This document shows positions 19,001 to 27,126 of a stretch of 64,000 nt of DNA, piece after piece. Source of the DNA: CALDOK01 sp964481655 (GTDB taxonomy: Bacteria; Myxococcota_A; UBA796; JAFGLY01). Both the position numbers and the translations under genes were made by a program. The stretch lies in the NCBI GenBank assembly GCA_964481655.1, contig CAYZVO010000006.1:1-64000 (forward strand), written 5' to 3'. Under the pieces are notes generated by a model that ran no database searches, was not told the origin of the DNA, and was given only the letters and a program-made list of their open reading frames with translations. Within the stretch, counting starts at the first letter, position 1. Each line of letters begins with the position of its first letter.

Positions 19001-19201
19001 CCCGGCTGCCACGCCGAGGCGGTGCTGCTGGCGGCGCGTCCGGAGCTGGGCCCCACCCGTGGTGTGGTCGACGTCGAGCGCGGCCTCGCCGTGCTCGAGG
19101 CCGTGCTGGCCCTGGGCTGGGAGGCCGCGCCGCTGCACCTGGGTGCGTGGGTGCTGCCGGGGACGATGATCGAGGAGTTCCGCGCTAGCGACCCTTCGTG
19201 A
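10034..19201 (+). CDS. Hybrid FAAL-PKS-NRPS megasynthase with AAR-like terminal reductase
   Basis: Domains in this 3055-residue enzyme, read by motif: fatty acyl-AMP ligase (1-500; FSSGSTG at 150, WMPHWHDMGL at 190, Lys494); carrier (Ser548); ketosynthase (600-970; Cys755, His890, His924); short ketoreductase (1015-1190; TGGSGAL at 1027, Tyr1152, Asn1156); carrier (Ser1272); condensation (HHAAVDA at 1457); adenylation (FTSGSTGRPKG at 1902, Lys2230); carrier (Ser2291); condensation (HHAIADA at 2480); Rossmann reductase (about 2750-3055; GVLGYGSIG at 2865, Cys2992). Expected logic: a fatty acid is activated, extended by two carbons, reduced to a beta-hydroxyacyl chain and joined to an amino substrate. 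There is no acyltransferase, so a trans-acting one is needed. No carrier follows the last C domain. The AAR resemblance rests on remembered cyanobacterial sequence. No PPTase, tailoring or export gene is adjacent. The 3' end overlaps the convergent gene by 17 bases. Confidence 0.93.
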   Translation: MPAHLTELLLGAASDAAHKGMAVPGGTDRSWPALLAAAQRAAGGLAAAGVRPGGQVLIAVVDISDFFPVFWGALWAGATPVPIAPPRDRSDAERDRVLRIAARLRLPAMVVDRGVRVPGLPLLDAGELIDGAPMATRAEAPPDTPALIQFSSGSTGHPRGVVLSQGNVLANVDQMAEAYPIHSDDLKLTWMPHWHDMGLIGCHLLPLRMRMGEVRLSPIAVFEDPIAWLRAVDSHGATLLTTTNAMMDRLNRRLERDKPRDLNLGSLRHIFNGAEPISPEVCRQLCRLTGLPESVHVPLYGLAEASVGVVAARAGGLHTVDVAGREVLIIGRPLPKLELQVVDDDGASLPDGEQGHLRFRGPNAFQGYLADPEATAATVVDGWVRTGDLAALVDGRVAITGRHKDVVCVDGRNLHAHDVEAAAEAVPGVRANGAVAVPDRRGEVEGLGLVIQVAPDHDTPPVLWAVRRAVTAAMGVEPSAVRPLAKIPRTTSGKKRRAFLAGELAADRLAAPAADTVTLVREAWSQALKRPLDDGELETPFTELGGGSIEAVDVLLRLEASLGVAPDHRLLMRADTVRSMARLIEDHPPRSAPLPQARGQQPVAITGAACLLPGADSPVAFWERVRRDEPAITPPPPGRWRDTVHRHPGGFLEEVDGFDAERFGIDPAEAAAMDPQQRLMLTVATHALEGAGTRTKQVGVFVGAGQQAYLETVLQHLDRDLPPGTMAGNLLNMLAARVAHQLDLRGPALSVDTACSASLVAVHLATRSIAAGECDAAVVGGVNLNLSPAAHALFDRAGALSPSGRCRPFEDDADGMIPGEGVVAIVIEPLQAARARGARVLGVLLGSAVNNDGASLGVMAPNPTGQEAAIRAALGAARVQPEDVAFVEAHGTGTPIGDPVERSVLARCYPHGPRVGAVKGIVGHGLAAAGLTGLLRALDELDEDQLGAVSSFGFGGTNAHALLKGGDPVDRRAWDQPPPRGPRHRLGAPSAEGWVHIVQRDPMGGVSWRPCPRGPSPIVRGGAYVITGGSGALAAHTARWLAREWAARVLLVGRRPQTPAITSLLRELGELGGEGRYLSADPARDAAAVVQAAAPLGAVDGLFHLAGSTGADAMAAKRDVLLALEPLPRDLTVLYSSISGVLPGLDRGIEAYAEANAWLDAWAVEQHGRGRRVVSVAWPPWEGAGMAGAWAEAFRERGLEPVAPGLATAALEWALGSGEPAVVVLKRSRERSVEPLPEDVEDRVRALVARAAELELSELDDDTPLMELGIDSVEAMDLLRALEDAVGRSLPTTLLFEHDTVGKVLSALRGGVRREEAPEPAPVPLEGGGETHEAAPTPGWPLLASQQTFAVQRSFFPDIPGNVLLSCALSRADGSPAFDPALLARALEQASARHPALCTRIARVDGAWRQLPDGPPPELRWVEQVELEAIANEPFDLTHGPLQRVITDGQTLAMNGHHAAVDAHSARNLLWELLTIHEALRAGVEPILPPLVSSLDAVHAALAAQPDQASTAWWRGRYADGVPPLQLPWLSPTHEPARGPCAWQRRVLPEELTERLGVMARDAGIGLPALVLAAYAQTLFDATGQPDVVVRVAHGRRGMRLPDADALVGSFADSLPARMQAVAHEPLMDLAVRTQAELRGMQAHAAASSTTLAELAPRSGAGPVGLTPAGFSFPHLPAPDRIGELRLDEVHGASASGFTRIGLVAWVFGGRLHCSWNFTHSHLDPATVAGLADRMEAALAAAASGADRHPPPDTLHARIITRCAQHPGRHAVEGLDYGQLERRSGALAQRVVAILDADPVEPDVVAGSTPRVAIYGHPSASSVVAMLAVLRAGAAWVGLDPTWPPARTRQVIELARPAALIHPPELRDQIAPLAGELPLLAVDDSELIDGPNRPSELSHVMFTSGSTGRPKGVAVSHRAMLAWQEWVLRAFGVTERDRFVQTSGLSFGGCLRQVFSPLLAGGSVHPVPKAVARDPEALLAFIQTEGITIFNAVPSLWVHLLGAVERSPEAQPLPALRWVLLGGEAVPADPVRRWRARCGWGHRLANLYGSTETVVNATWYEVAGALDAGSVHCPIGWDRYGVTNHVVDEVDGVGELVVGGGIATGYLGEPELTAEAFVELPGLGRVYHTGDLVRRDDSGAIVFLGRRDDQVQVHGNRVEPAEIEHHLHAWPEVQAAVVVQVDGLLHAWLEAPGLTEPERLRPWLAERLPPAMVPHRITVVDRIPRNPAGKADRRAVRARLEGDGGRGAPSPAAPASTHALAATVAEAWTTVLELDSPPAPEDDFFALGGDSILALEVLELLRERLPWVPQPLALYQHPTVAGLAELLADGGRDTAPAAPATPIEPHAPRRLTAVQRGFWLAHELQPEHPPCWTARVPIRGPLDADALSRALAWLTQRQPMLRARIAMADGAPQQIIDDTVRPLLQVDDLEPLAPEARAAALEHRWQEENAARYRLDRWPLFRVRLCRMGPDEHQLMVGGHHAIADAWSAWLLMGELLHAHDAFMDGREPALPPPGGLPQDLGEPEPRPEDGRWWRQALDGLGQDPAPPRSGDQATKIHLVATDWDGLQRRARSLRTSPFVLAMTALFRALDRDDAVISTALAARDPSDLRASTVVGPLARALPVRLRGRPDVATVAEAIGAAAAHADAAPSDVLAAAGPNALAKLGRFFLSWMDPAAVPRPDSRAQPDWAAGRYHFATRSTDTELMVGAMVQDGLHLDLHGGALVDRVAPRLEAELLAMARPAAALVVYAPAGVELPVQEPVVVERIDAAAACSELVLAPIRADQLAPGPELDALVARCLAATRARVVALAGMLPALTGLAARPLGQRSDQLLTSGHAATTVAMVLTVETVLAATDRSWATERVGVLGYGSIGQAVLALARQRWGEPAALRIQDPRLPDGAEHLADCTLILGATSGGRAIEVEALAAGTIVVDDSFPRAFDEAAARTRMERRGDVLLLGGGLLDAGPLQRHSPFPQAAALRAQYGARWLPGCHAEAVLLAARPELGPTRGVVDVERGLAVLEAVLALGWEAAPLHLGAWVLPGTMIEEFRASDPS

Positions 19202-20111
19202 ACACCGCCAGGCTGCCGAAGGTGACCGTGGCGGCCCCCATGCCGATGGCGCCGAAGAACGCGCCGTTGGTCGCCAGGTAGTTCTCGCGGGTGGGGTAGC
19301 GGTCGTACTCGCCGCGCATGTAGCTGGCGCCGCCGTACAGGCCGCCGGCCATCACACCGGAGACCACCGTGGCCGCGATCAGGCCGCCCTTGCCGCTGCC
19401 CTGGGTCTTCTCGGGGGCCGGGGCGTGGGACAGATCCCGACGGGCCGCCGAGTCGTCGATGGTGGCGTCGGCCAGGGCGGCGGAGGGCGCGGTGGTGGGC
19501 TCCGGCTCGACTGGCGCGGTGCGCTCCGGCTCCGGCGCCGGGGCGACGACCAGGCCCACACCGGGCATGGTGGAGGGAGGCGTCTCGCCGGGCGCGAGGT
19601 AGGCGGTCCAGCGCACCTCGTCCATGTCGATGCCGTACTGCACGATGGAGGGGAGATCCTCGGCCTGCACCGTGCCCTCGGCACCATCGACCCAGGTGTA
19701 CATGCCGCCGGGGGCCGTAAAGGAGCTCTCGAAGGGGTTCGGGCCGCTCACGGCCTGCTGCCAGAGCCGGTGCAGCTTGCCGCCCTCGGGGGCGATCTTG
19801 CTGGGGAGCTGGTAGCCGGGCTCGATGTGCAGGGAGGCCCGGAAGGAGTCCACCGCGATCTCGTCCTGGCCGTCGAAGAAGGCCTGCAGCCCCATCAGCC
19901 GGTGGTAGGCGGCCGCGGTCGGGGGCAGGAGGATCTCCCCGAGGCAGGGCAGATCGGCCTGGGCCTGCTGGGTGGCGGCGCTGAAGCTGTCTTCGTCCAG
20001 GGTGGCGAAGTCGATGAGGGCCTGCTGCATCGTGCTCGAGAGGCGCTCGACGGGCACGGGCTGGCAGTCCTGGGCGGAAGCGACGCTGGCGATGATCATG
20101 AGGCCGATCAT
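19185..20111 (-). CDS. Exported DCLGEIL-type protein with C-terminal membrane helices
   Basis: This 308-residue protein starts with a signal peptide (MIGLMIIASVASAQ). Its helical N-terminal domain contains PCLGEILLPPTAAAYHRLMG and a tetratricopeptide-like stretch (AVDSFRASLHIEPGYQLP). A Pro/Thr/Glu-rich linker follows, then a C-terminal hydrophobic pair (GGLIAATVVSGVMAGGLYGG and FFGAIGMGAATVTFGSLAVF). It is related to the protein at 21149-21763: both have CLGEIL about 60-70 residues in, then H...(G/T)..A..DG, then a PG(Y/F).LP motif. I know this kind of protein only as a myxobacterial hypothetical. The two membrane segments suggest inner or outer membrane anchoring with most of the chain outside the cytoplasm. 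Its 3' end overlaps the end of the megasynthase gene by 17 bases. Confidence 0.75.
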   Translation of the reverse strand: MIGLMIIASVASAQDCQPVPVERLSSTMQQALIDFATLDEDSFSAATQQAQADLPCLGEILLPPTAAAYHRLMGLQAFFDGQDEIAVDSFRASLHIEPGYQLPSKIAPEGGKLHRLWQQAVSGPNPFESSFTAPGGMYTWVDGAEGTVQAEDLPSIVQYGIDMDEVRWTAYLAPGETPPSTMPGVGLVVAPAPEPERTAPVEPEPTTAPSAALADATIDDSAARRDLSHAPAPEKTQGSGKGGLIAATVVSGVMAGGLYGGASYMRGEYDRYPTRENYLATNGAFFGAIGMGAATVTFGSLAVFTKGR

Positions 20112-20304
20112 GGTGTTCTCCTGGGTCGAGAGCGGTCTGTGGTCTCGGTGGCCGCAACATACGGCGCTCTCGTCAGCCGCGCGGGGTCAGCCCGGGGTCA
20201 GAGGCGTTCGCCCTGTCGAACCGAGGGGTCGGGTCCCCCACCTCGGCTGGACGCCCCCCCTCATGGCGGCTACCCCGGATCGCCACCCACCACCCGGAGC
20301 ACCC

Positions 20305-21144
20305 ATGGGCGCCGACCTCATCATCCACCTCGACTGCCCGGCCAAGGCCACGCTGGGAGACGGCGACATCCTCGACGGCACGGTGGCTATGCTGCGCATG
20401 CGCAAGTCCAGCAGCCAGGCCATGGCGGTCGCCGCCCAGCTGCAGGAGTCCGGGATCGGCCTGGACGTGCCCTGCATCCGGGTGATCCTGCAGACCGCCG
20501 AGGGCGAGCAGGAGCGCAAGGTGAGCGTGGTGGACCTGCTGGCCGAGGCCGCGCCGCTGAAGGGGCTCGAGGGCGACTGCGCCGCCTGCCTGGCCAACGT
20601 GGGCAACCAGCCCTTCGGCTGCCTGGGCTACGTGCACTACCCCATCACCCCCGCCGCCGAGGCCTGGCTCGCCGCGCGGGTCCAGCACGCGGACACCCTG
20701 GGCGGTCGGCTGCTCTGCGACGCCCTGCGGGACTTCGGCTACACCGGCGAGATCTTCTCGACCTGGCGGGAGCGCGGCCTGATCGAAGCCAGCGAGCCCG
20801 TCAGCGTGGTGGTGGATCCCGAGGCCGATCCACCCGTCACGGTGAGCACCGACCAGCTGTTCCAGGCGGTCTTCGCCGTGGGCAACCACCTGGACCCGGT
20901 CCACTGCGCCCTGGTGCTCATGTGGCTGGGCGCCCTCGAGCTCGACGGTGAGGTCCCCGGGGACCTCGACATGGCCCCCCTCGAGACCCTCATCGCCCTG
21001 GACAGCCCGGAGCGCCGCCACTACCGCAGCCGCCTCCGGATCGGCGATCCCGCAGAGACCGCCGACATCCACGCCATGCAGCAGATGCTCAGGTTCCTCT
21101 ACGGGGCCTGGGTCTGTGGGGTGGGCCTGCTGGTGGACGCCTGA
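20305..21144 (+). CDS. Conserved hypothetical protein with CxxC...C cluster
   Basis: This 279-residue cytoplasmic protein has no signal peptide or membrane helix. A Cys cluster, DCAACLANVGNQPFGCLGYV (Cys92, Cys95, Cys106), could bind a metal; the region then continues into HYPI. It resembles hypothetical proteins seen in myxobacteria, but I can name no function. The ATG at 20305 follows GGAG by a suitable distance, and the codon pattern becomes genome-like only there. It is flanked on both sides by the related DCLGEIL proteins on the opposite strand and ends 4 bases from the convergent neighbour, so it is probably a single-gene transcription unit. Confidence 0.75.
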   Translation: MGADLIIHLDCPAKATLGDGDILDGTVAMLRMRKSSSQAMAVAAQLQESGIGLDVPCIRVILQTAEGEQERKVSVVDLLAEAAPLKGLEGDCAACLANVGNQPFGCLGYVHYPITPAAEAWLAARVQHADTLGGRLLCDALRDFGYTGEIFSTWRERGLIEASEPVSVVVDPEADPPVTVSTDQLFQAVFAVGNHLDPVHCALVLMWLGALELDGEVPGDLDMAPLETLIALDSPERRHYRSRLRIGDPAETADIHAMQQMLRFLYGAWVCGVGLLVDA

Positions 21145-21148
21145 GGGA

Positions 21149-21763
21149 TCAGTCCGCGGGCACGGGCACCGGCGCCAGGGCGTCAGGGGGCGCGGGGTCC
21201 CTGGCCTCCCGGGCCATGAGCCAGGTGGTGGTGGGATCACTGGGCAGCACGTACCAGCCGCTCCAGCTCCCGTCGGCGTTGCGGATCTGGACCACCGACG
21301 CCCGCTCGGCGGGGATGTAGGCGGAGGCGAGGTGTCCATCGACCACCAAGCGGCCGGGTAGCCGCACCTCACGACCGGCCCCCAGCTCGGCGGCCTCGCT
21401 GTAGACCTCGCCGACCGCGCGTCCCGCGGCGGCCCAGCTCGCGGGCAGGCGGAACCCGGGCGCCAGCACCCGCAAGGCGCGCAGGCCCGCGGACAGCGCC
21501 TCGGCGTCACCGTCGAGCAGCGCGCGCTCCGTCCAGACCAGGTGCACGTTGAGCAGCGCCTGGTCCTGCAAGATCTCCCCGAGGCAGTCCATGGCCGCCT
21601 CGGCGTTGCGGCGGTGCTGCTCGAAGTCCAGCAGCCGCTGCTCCTCGAACGCCGCCATGGCCCGCACCAGGTGCAGGTCCAGCTCCGCGGTGGTCACGGG
21701 GCAATCCCCCGACGCCATCGCGGCGCCGCTGGCCAAGATCAGTGCCATGGTGCACAGCATCAC
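21149..21763 (-). CDS. Exported DCLGEIL-type protein, last gene of the OmpA/TSP3 operon
   Basis: This 204-residue protein has a signal peptide (MALILASGAAMASG) and a helical domain containing AAMDCLGEILQDQALLNVHL, related to the 308-residue protein at 19185-20111. The C-terminal half has beta-rich sequence (GREVRLPGRLVVDGHLASAY) and ends in a Pro-rich tail. It lacks the membrane pair of its relative, so it is probably periplasmic. The GTG start at 21763 overlaps the stop of the upstream TSP3 gene by 4 bases (GTGA), making it the sixth and last cistron of the overlapping run. Function is unknown; the operon suggests a role with the OmpA/TSP3 surface proteins. Confidence 0.75.
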   Translation of the reverse strand: MMLCTMALILASGAAMASGDCPVTTAELDLHLVRAMAAFEEQRLLDFEQHRRNAEAAMDCLGEILQDQALLNVHLVWTERALLDGDAEALSAGLRALRVLAPGFRLPASWAAAGRAVGEVYSEAAELGAGREVRLPGRLVVDGHLASAYIPAERASVVQIRNADGSWSGWYVLPSDPTTTWLMAREARDPAPPDALAPVPVPAD

Positions 21764-22965
21764 GCATCTCCTCTCGCGCGCCCTCGGCGGGCGAGCGCCA
21801 TCAGCCCCAGCACCAGCCAGGCACCCAGGCCCCGCACCGCGCCGCCGCCGCTGCAGCCCCAGCAGGCGCCGCCGCCGCGTACGGCGATGGCCAGATCACA
21901 GGCGTCGCCGACGCCGTCGCCGTCGCTGTCCAGCTGATCTGGATCGTAGGCGTCCAGGCAGATGTCACAGGCGTTGCCCACGCCGTCGCCGTCGCCGTCG
22001 AACTGCTGGGCGTCCCACAGGTTCGGACAGACGTCACAGACATCCCCGGCCCCGTCGCCGTCACTGTCGATCTGATCGGGATCGAACAGATCGGGGCAGG
22101 TGTCGCAGCCGTCGCCGACGCGATCGCCGTCGGCGTCTTCGTCGATGGTGCCTGGATCGGCGGGGCAGAGATCGCAGGCGTCGCCGGCAAGATCGCCGTC
22201 GCTGTCGGTCTGATCGGCGTCCTCGTGCTGGGGGCACAGGTCGCAGTCGTCGCCGACCCCGTCCCCGTCGGCGTCCGGCTGCTCGGGGTCGAACGACTCC
22301 GGGCATAGATCGCACAGATCACCGACCCCGTCGCCGTCCCAGTCCTCCTGCTCCTCGTCCTCGACGTAGGGGCAGTTGTCACAGGCATCGCCCACGTCGT
22401 CGCCGTCGCTGTCGATCTGCTTCGGGTTCTCCACGACCACGCAGTTGTCACAGGCGTCGCCGGCGCCGTCTCCGTCCCAGTCCGCCTGGTCGAGGTCCAC
22501 ATGCCAGGGGCAGACGTCACAGGCGGTGCCCAGGCCGTCGTAGTCGGGGTCTTCCTGTTCCGGGTTCTCGACCTCGAGGCAGTTGTCACACAGATCCCCG
22601 ACCCCGTCGCCGTCGGTGTCCGCCTGGTCCACGTTGTGGACCTCGGGGCAGTTGTCGCAGTCCAGCGCGACGATGCGGGAGACGGTGCCGTCGTCGGCCT
22701 TGATGACGACGTCGCCGCTGGCCAGGCCGTCCAGATCGGGATCGACCCCCAGGTCGGGGAGGAACCAGGTGCAGCCGAAGCTGGCGTAGTCGTAGTAGTA
22801 GTCGGCGCTGGTGATGACCTGGTCGTCAGCGTCCACGTGCAGGGCGCACTCGGGATCGTAGACGTCCACAGAGGGCTCGTCCGCCACGTCGATGCCGTTG
22901 CAGTTGAGGTCCTGGGCGTCCTGGGCCAGGGCCAGGCCCGCCGCGATGAGCAGCCAGGGGATCAT
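21760..22965 (-). CDS. Thrombospondin type 3 repeat protein with MYXO-CTERM-like tail
   Basis: This 401-residue exported protein has a signal peptide (about 1-17) and an N-terminal domain starting QDLNCNGIDVADE with Cys40 and Cys65. Eleven thrombospondin type 3 repeats of about 23 residues follow (107-357; pattern PxxxxxDQxDxDGDGxGDxCDxC), which should bind Ca2+. The C-terminus (GACWGCSGGG, hydrophobic helix, then ARRGRARG) fits the MYXO-CTERM sorting class, where the Cys is processed and the protein is displayed on the cell surface. It is the intact paralog of the interrupted gene at 24518-25726, with almost the same length and repeat number. The ATG at 22965 overlaps the upstream stop (ATGA) and is preceded by GAGGAGG. 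Its immediate partner is the OmpA-like protein upstream. Confidence 0.88.
   Translation of the reverse strand: MIPWLLIAAGLALAQDAQDLNCNGIDVADEPSVDVYDPECALHVDADDQVITSADYYYDYASFGCTWFLPDLGVDPDLDGLASGDVVIKADDGTVSRIVALDCDNCPEVHNVDQADTDGDGVGDLCDNCLEVENPEQEDPDYDGLGTACDVCPWHVDLDQADWDGDGAGDACDNCVVVENPKQIDSDGDDVGDACDNCPYVEDEEQEDWDGDGVGDLCDLCPESFDPEQPDADGDGVGDDCDLCPQHEDADQTDSDGDLAGDACDLCPADPGTIDEDADGDRVGDGCDTCPDLFDPDQIDSDGDGAGDVCDVCPNLWDAQQFDGDGDGVGNACDICLDAYDPDQLDSDGDGVGDACDLAIAVRGGGACWGCSGGGAVRGLGAWLVLGLMALARRGRARGDA
21895..22647 (-). repeat. Eleven TSP3 coding repeats (about 69 bp period)
   Basis: These are in-frame repeats of about 69 bases encoding 23-residue calcium-binding units. On the plus strand they show as recurring gtcacaggc(g/a)t(c/t)gcc blocks. 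They are diverged from one another, so recent slippage is not evident. Confidence 0.85.
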
Positions 22966-24517
22966 GGCGCCTCCTCGCGCAGGGGTTCGAGGGCGTCGTG
23001 CTCATCGAGGGCCTGCAGGAAGCTGTCCTCGGTGGGGATCTCGTCCACGGGTGCCTCGTCGGGGAGCACCTGCACCTCGAGGATGGGGTGTCCGTCGACC
23101 CCGAGCAGCTTGTCGCCCGGGAGCCCGGCCACCACGGCCTCGCCGCTCCAGGGCAGGAGGATGTCGCGCTCGTCGAACGGGGCCGCGCCCTGCTGCAGCG
23201 GGCGCACCTTGGCGACCAGCAGGTCCACGCCGCGGGGGGCGCCCGCGGTGTCGGGGACGGCGCTGCCCATGCCGCGGTAGCTGATCCGCTCGGGCCGCAC
23301 CGCGCGCTCCACCAGGCCCTCGAAGACCACCCGGGCCCGCCGCAGGCTGAGCTCGTAGTCGGCGCCCAAAGCGCCGAGCTCGTCGGCGTGGCCCTGGACC
23401 ACCAGCAGCTCGATCTGGGGGTAGTCCAGCACCACCCGGGCCACCTCGTCCAGCAGCGGCTCGGACGCCGCCGTGAGGGTGGCGCTGGCCCCCTCGAAGG
23501 CGATGGGGGCGTCGAGCACCAGCTGGCCATGCTCGACCCATGCCCGCCGGGGGGCGACCTCGACCGCGGGGGCCGGCTCGATCACCGGGGCCGGATCAGG
23601 GGCCGGGGCGGCGACCACAGGGCTGAGCTCGGGCTCGGGGGCCTCGGGGCGCAGCCCGGTCCAGCCGACCACCGACACCATCACCCTGACCGGGCTGACG
23701 CCGTATCCCTGGGTCAGGCCGGTGCCGCCCACCAGGTCCACCCGGCCCCAGCGCTGGCTGGTCAGGCGCAGGCCGCCCTGCAGCACCACCGGGTTCTCCG
23801 CGCCGGGCTTCATGAAGTTGCCCAGCCCGTGGCGGGAGGAGAGCTCCACCAGGCCCCCCAGCCAGGGGGTCGCCGAGGCGCAGAGGGCCGCGCCGGTGCT
23901 GAGCTCCGGGGACGCCACGAAGTCCGCGCCGCTGTCGACCTCGACCCTGGCGAGCATCCCGACATTGGTCAGCAGCTCGAGGCGCTCCCAGCGCAGCGAC
24001 GCCAGCAAGGCCGGCGCGTAGCGCAGGGAGTCCTCGCTCACCCAGCTCTCGGTGGTCCCCACCGGCAGCCACAGGCCCACGGCGGGCCCCACCGCGAGGG
24101 GACCCTGCTCCACCCAGCTGCCCTTGACCCCCAGCGCGAGGTCTCCCAGGGCCAGGGCGCTGGCAGGCGCGACGATGTCGAGGTCCCCCGCCCCCAGCTG
24201 GGCGCCGGAGGCCCGCAGGAACACCGTGGTGCGCTCGGTCACGGCCAGGGAGGCGCCGAGGTGCAGGGTGTTCCGGCTCGAGACCACCGCGCCGGAGCCG
24301 CCGGTCTCGAGGGTGTAGCGCAGGGGATCCTGCTCCAGCTGCCACGCCGCGCCCGCCGCCAGCTGCAGCTCGCCGGCGCCACGGGGGGTGTCCACCACCA
24401 GGGCCGCGCCGGGGGTGAGGGCGGGGTGCACCAGCTGGGTGTCGATGGAGCGGTCCACCACCGGATCGGCGGCCCAGCCCGCGCTCGCCAGCGCGGCCGC
24501 GACGAGCAGCGACGGGC

Positions 24518-24521
<4 letters not shown>
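22962..24521 (-). CDS. OmpA-family outer-membrane protein (barrel plus OmpA domain)
   Basis: This 519-residue protein has a signal peptide (MSPSLLVAAALASAGWA). An N-terminal region of alternating hydrophobic strands (about 25-285) looks like a beta-barrel, followed by a Pro/Glu/Ala linker (about 290-325). A C-terminal OmpA domain contains VVQGHADELGALG and YELSLRRARVV, where the Asp and Arg that bind peptidoglycan diaminopimelate in E. coli OmpA appear to be kept, then YRGMGSAVPD. An extra ~90-residue tail follows. It should sit in the outer membrane and grip the wall. It is a paralog of the 467-residue protein at 25723-27126. The GTG start at 24521 overlaps the upstream TSP3 stop (GTGA), so its translation may depend on readthrough of that interrupted gene. 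Confidence 0.87.
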
Positions 24522-25722
<1,201 letters not shown>

Positions 25723-25726
<4 letters not shown>

Positions 25727-27126
25727 TCCGCCTCCTCGGCCGCGGGGGCGGTCCGGTTCCAGGGCACGATATGGGGGGCCTCGGGGGGCAGCGGGTCCAG
25801 CGGGTCGAGCTGCTCGGCGATGAGGAAGAGCACGCGGCGGTTGACCGCCAGGCTCGCTTCGTCATCGCCCAGCACCACCGGGTTCACCTCACCCATGCCC
25901 CGGCAGCTCAGGCGCACGGGGTGCACGCCGGCCTCGACCAGGGCCCTCAGGATGGAGCGCGCCCGCTCGATGCTCAGGTGGTAGTTGTAGGCGTGGGCAC
26001 CCTCGGCGCTGGCGTGGCCCTCGATGACCACGTGGAGGATCTGTGGGGTGCTCTCGAGGATCCCGGCGACCGCCAGCAGCACGGGCTGGGAGCTGGGCAG
26101 GATGCGCGCCGTGTCCACCTCGAACTGGATGGGCTCACGGATCTCGATGCGCTCCTCGAGCACCTGGGCCAGCTGACCCTCGTCCCACTCGATGGGCTGC
26201 TCCACGGGGGCCAACTCAGGGGGTGGGGCCGTGGGCTCGGTCCAGACCAGGTCCAGCTCGGGCTCCGGCTCCGGGGCGCCGACGCCGCGGAAGGCCCAGC
26301 GCAGCCCAACCCAGCCCCGGAACTCGGTGGTGCCGTAGCCGGGGGTGAGGCCGCGGCCGACGCCGAGGTCCAGATCCATCGACACACTCGGTGACACACG
26401 GGTCCCCACGAGCAGCTCGGATGAGACGAAGCCGTCGGGGTTGGGCAGCAGCGGCCAGCGCCCCACGGCGCCGAGGTAGAGGTCCTGCTTCCCGGGCCAG
26501 GTGGCGTAGCGCAGCGCGGCGCCGACGGTGGCCTCGTGGCCGAGGACGAGATCCGAGTCGGTCTCCACGTCGGCCCGCAGGACGGTGCCCAGGTCGAGGT
26601 GGACGCCCACGCGATCGCCGTCCAGCGCCGCCAGCAGGCCCAGGCTGCCCCGGGGGCGGCCCTCGCCGAGGTAGCGGTCGCGGGCACCCAGGGGCAGCAG
26701 GGCGTCGGCCCGGAAGGCGGTGCTCCAGGGGCCGCGCTGCAGGGTCGTGAAGCGGGCGCCGATGCTCGGGTCGCCGGCCCCCATGCCGTCCGCCGCCCAC
26801 TGGTCTTCCTCGCTGCCCCACTGCCACGACAGGGGCAGGGCGCCTCGCAGCTCGATGCGCGGTGACACATCGTAGGCGGCGCCGAGCACGGAGGTGTGTC
26901 GCTGGGCCACCACCGCGCCGGTCTCATCCCCGTCCACCAACAGGACGAGGGGGTCCCGCAGGTACTGCCCCAGCAGCCCCACCACCAGGGTGCGGTGCTC
27001 CCCCACCGGATGATCGAGGCCCGGCAGGGTGGCGGCGCCGAAGCTGGGGCGCTGCAGCTCGACGTCGACGGAGCTTCCGTCGGCCCAGGCCGCGCAGGCC
27101 AGCACGATGGGGAGGGCCGCGATCAC
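25723..27126 (-). CDS. OmpA-family outer-membrane protein, paralog of 22962-24521
   Basis: This 467-residue protein starts at a GTG at 27126 with GAGGAGG just ahead, and gives a signal peptide (VIAALPIVLACAAWADG). An ATG at 27348 in the same frame lies inside the upstream gene and gives an implausible Arg-rich leader, so it is rejected. A barrel-like region (about 20-290) is followed by an acidic/Pro linker and an OmpA domain with IQFEVDTARILPSSQPVL, VIEGHASAEGAHAYNYHLS and ERARSIL. The Asp expected in the GHxD position is Ser here, while the Arg remains, so peptidoglycan binding may be weakened. It overlaps both neighbours by 4 bases. The order OmpA then TSP3 is repeated directly downstream, showing tandem duplication of a two-gene module. 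Confidence 0.87.

Noticed and set aside
18293..19198. C-terminal megasynthase domain as a standard SDR-type NRPS reductase
   Set aside because: The TGxxGxxG at the start and the Tyr-x3-Lys catalytic motif of that family are not found. The Rossmann loop lies in the middle of the domain and a conserved Cys lies near the end.
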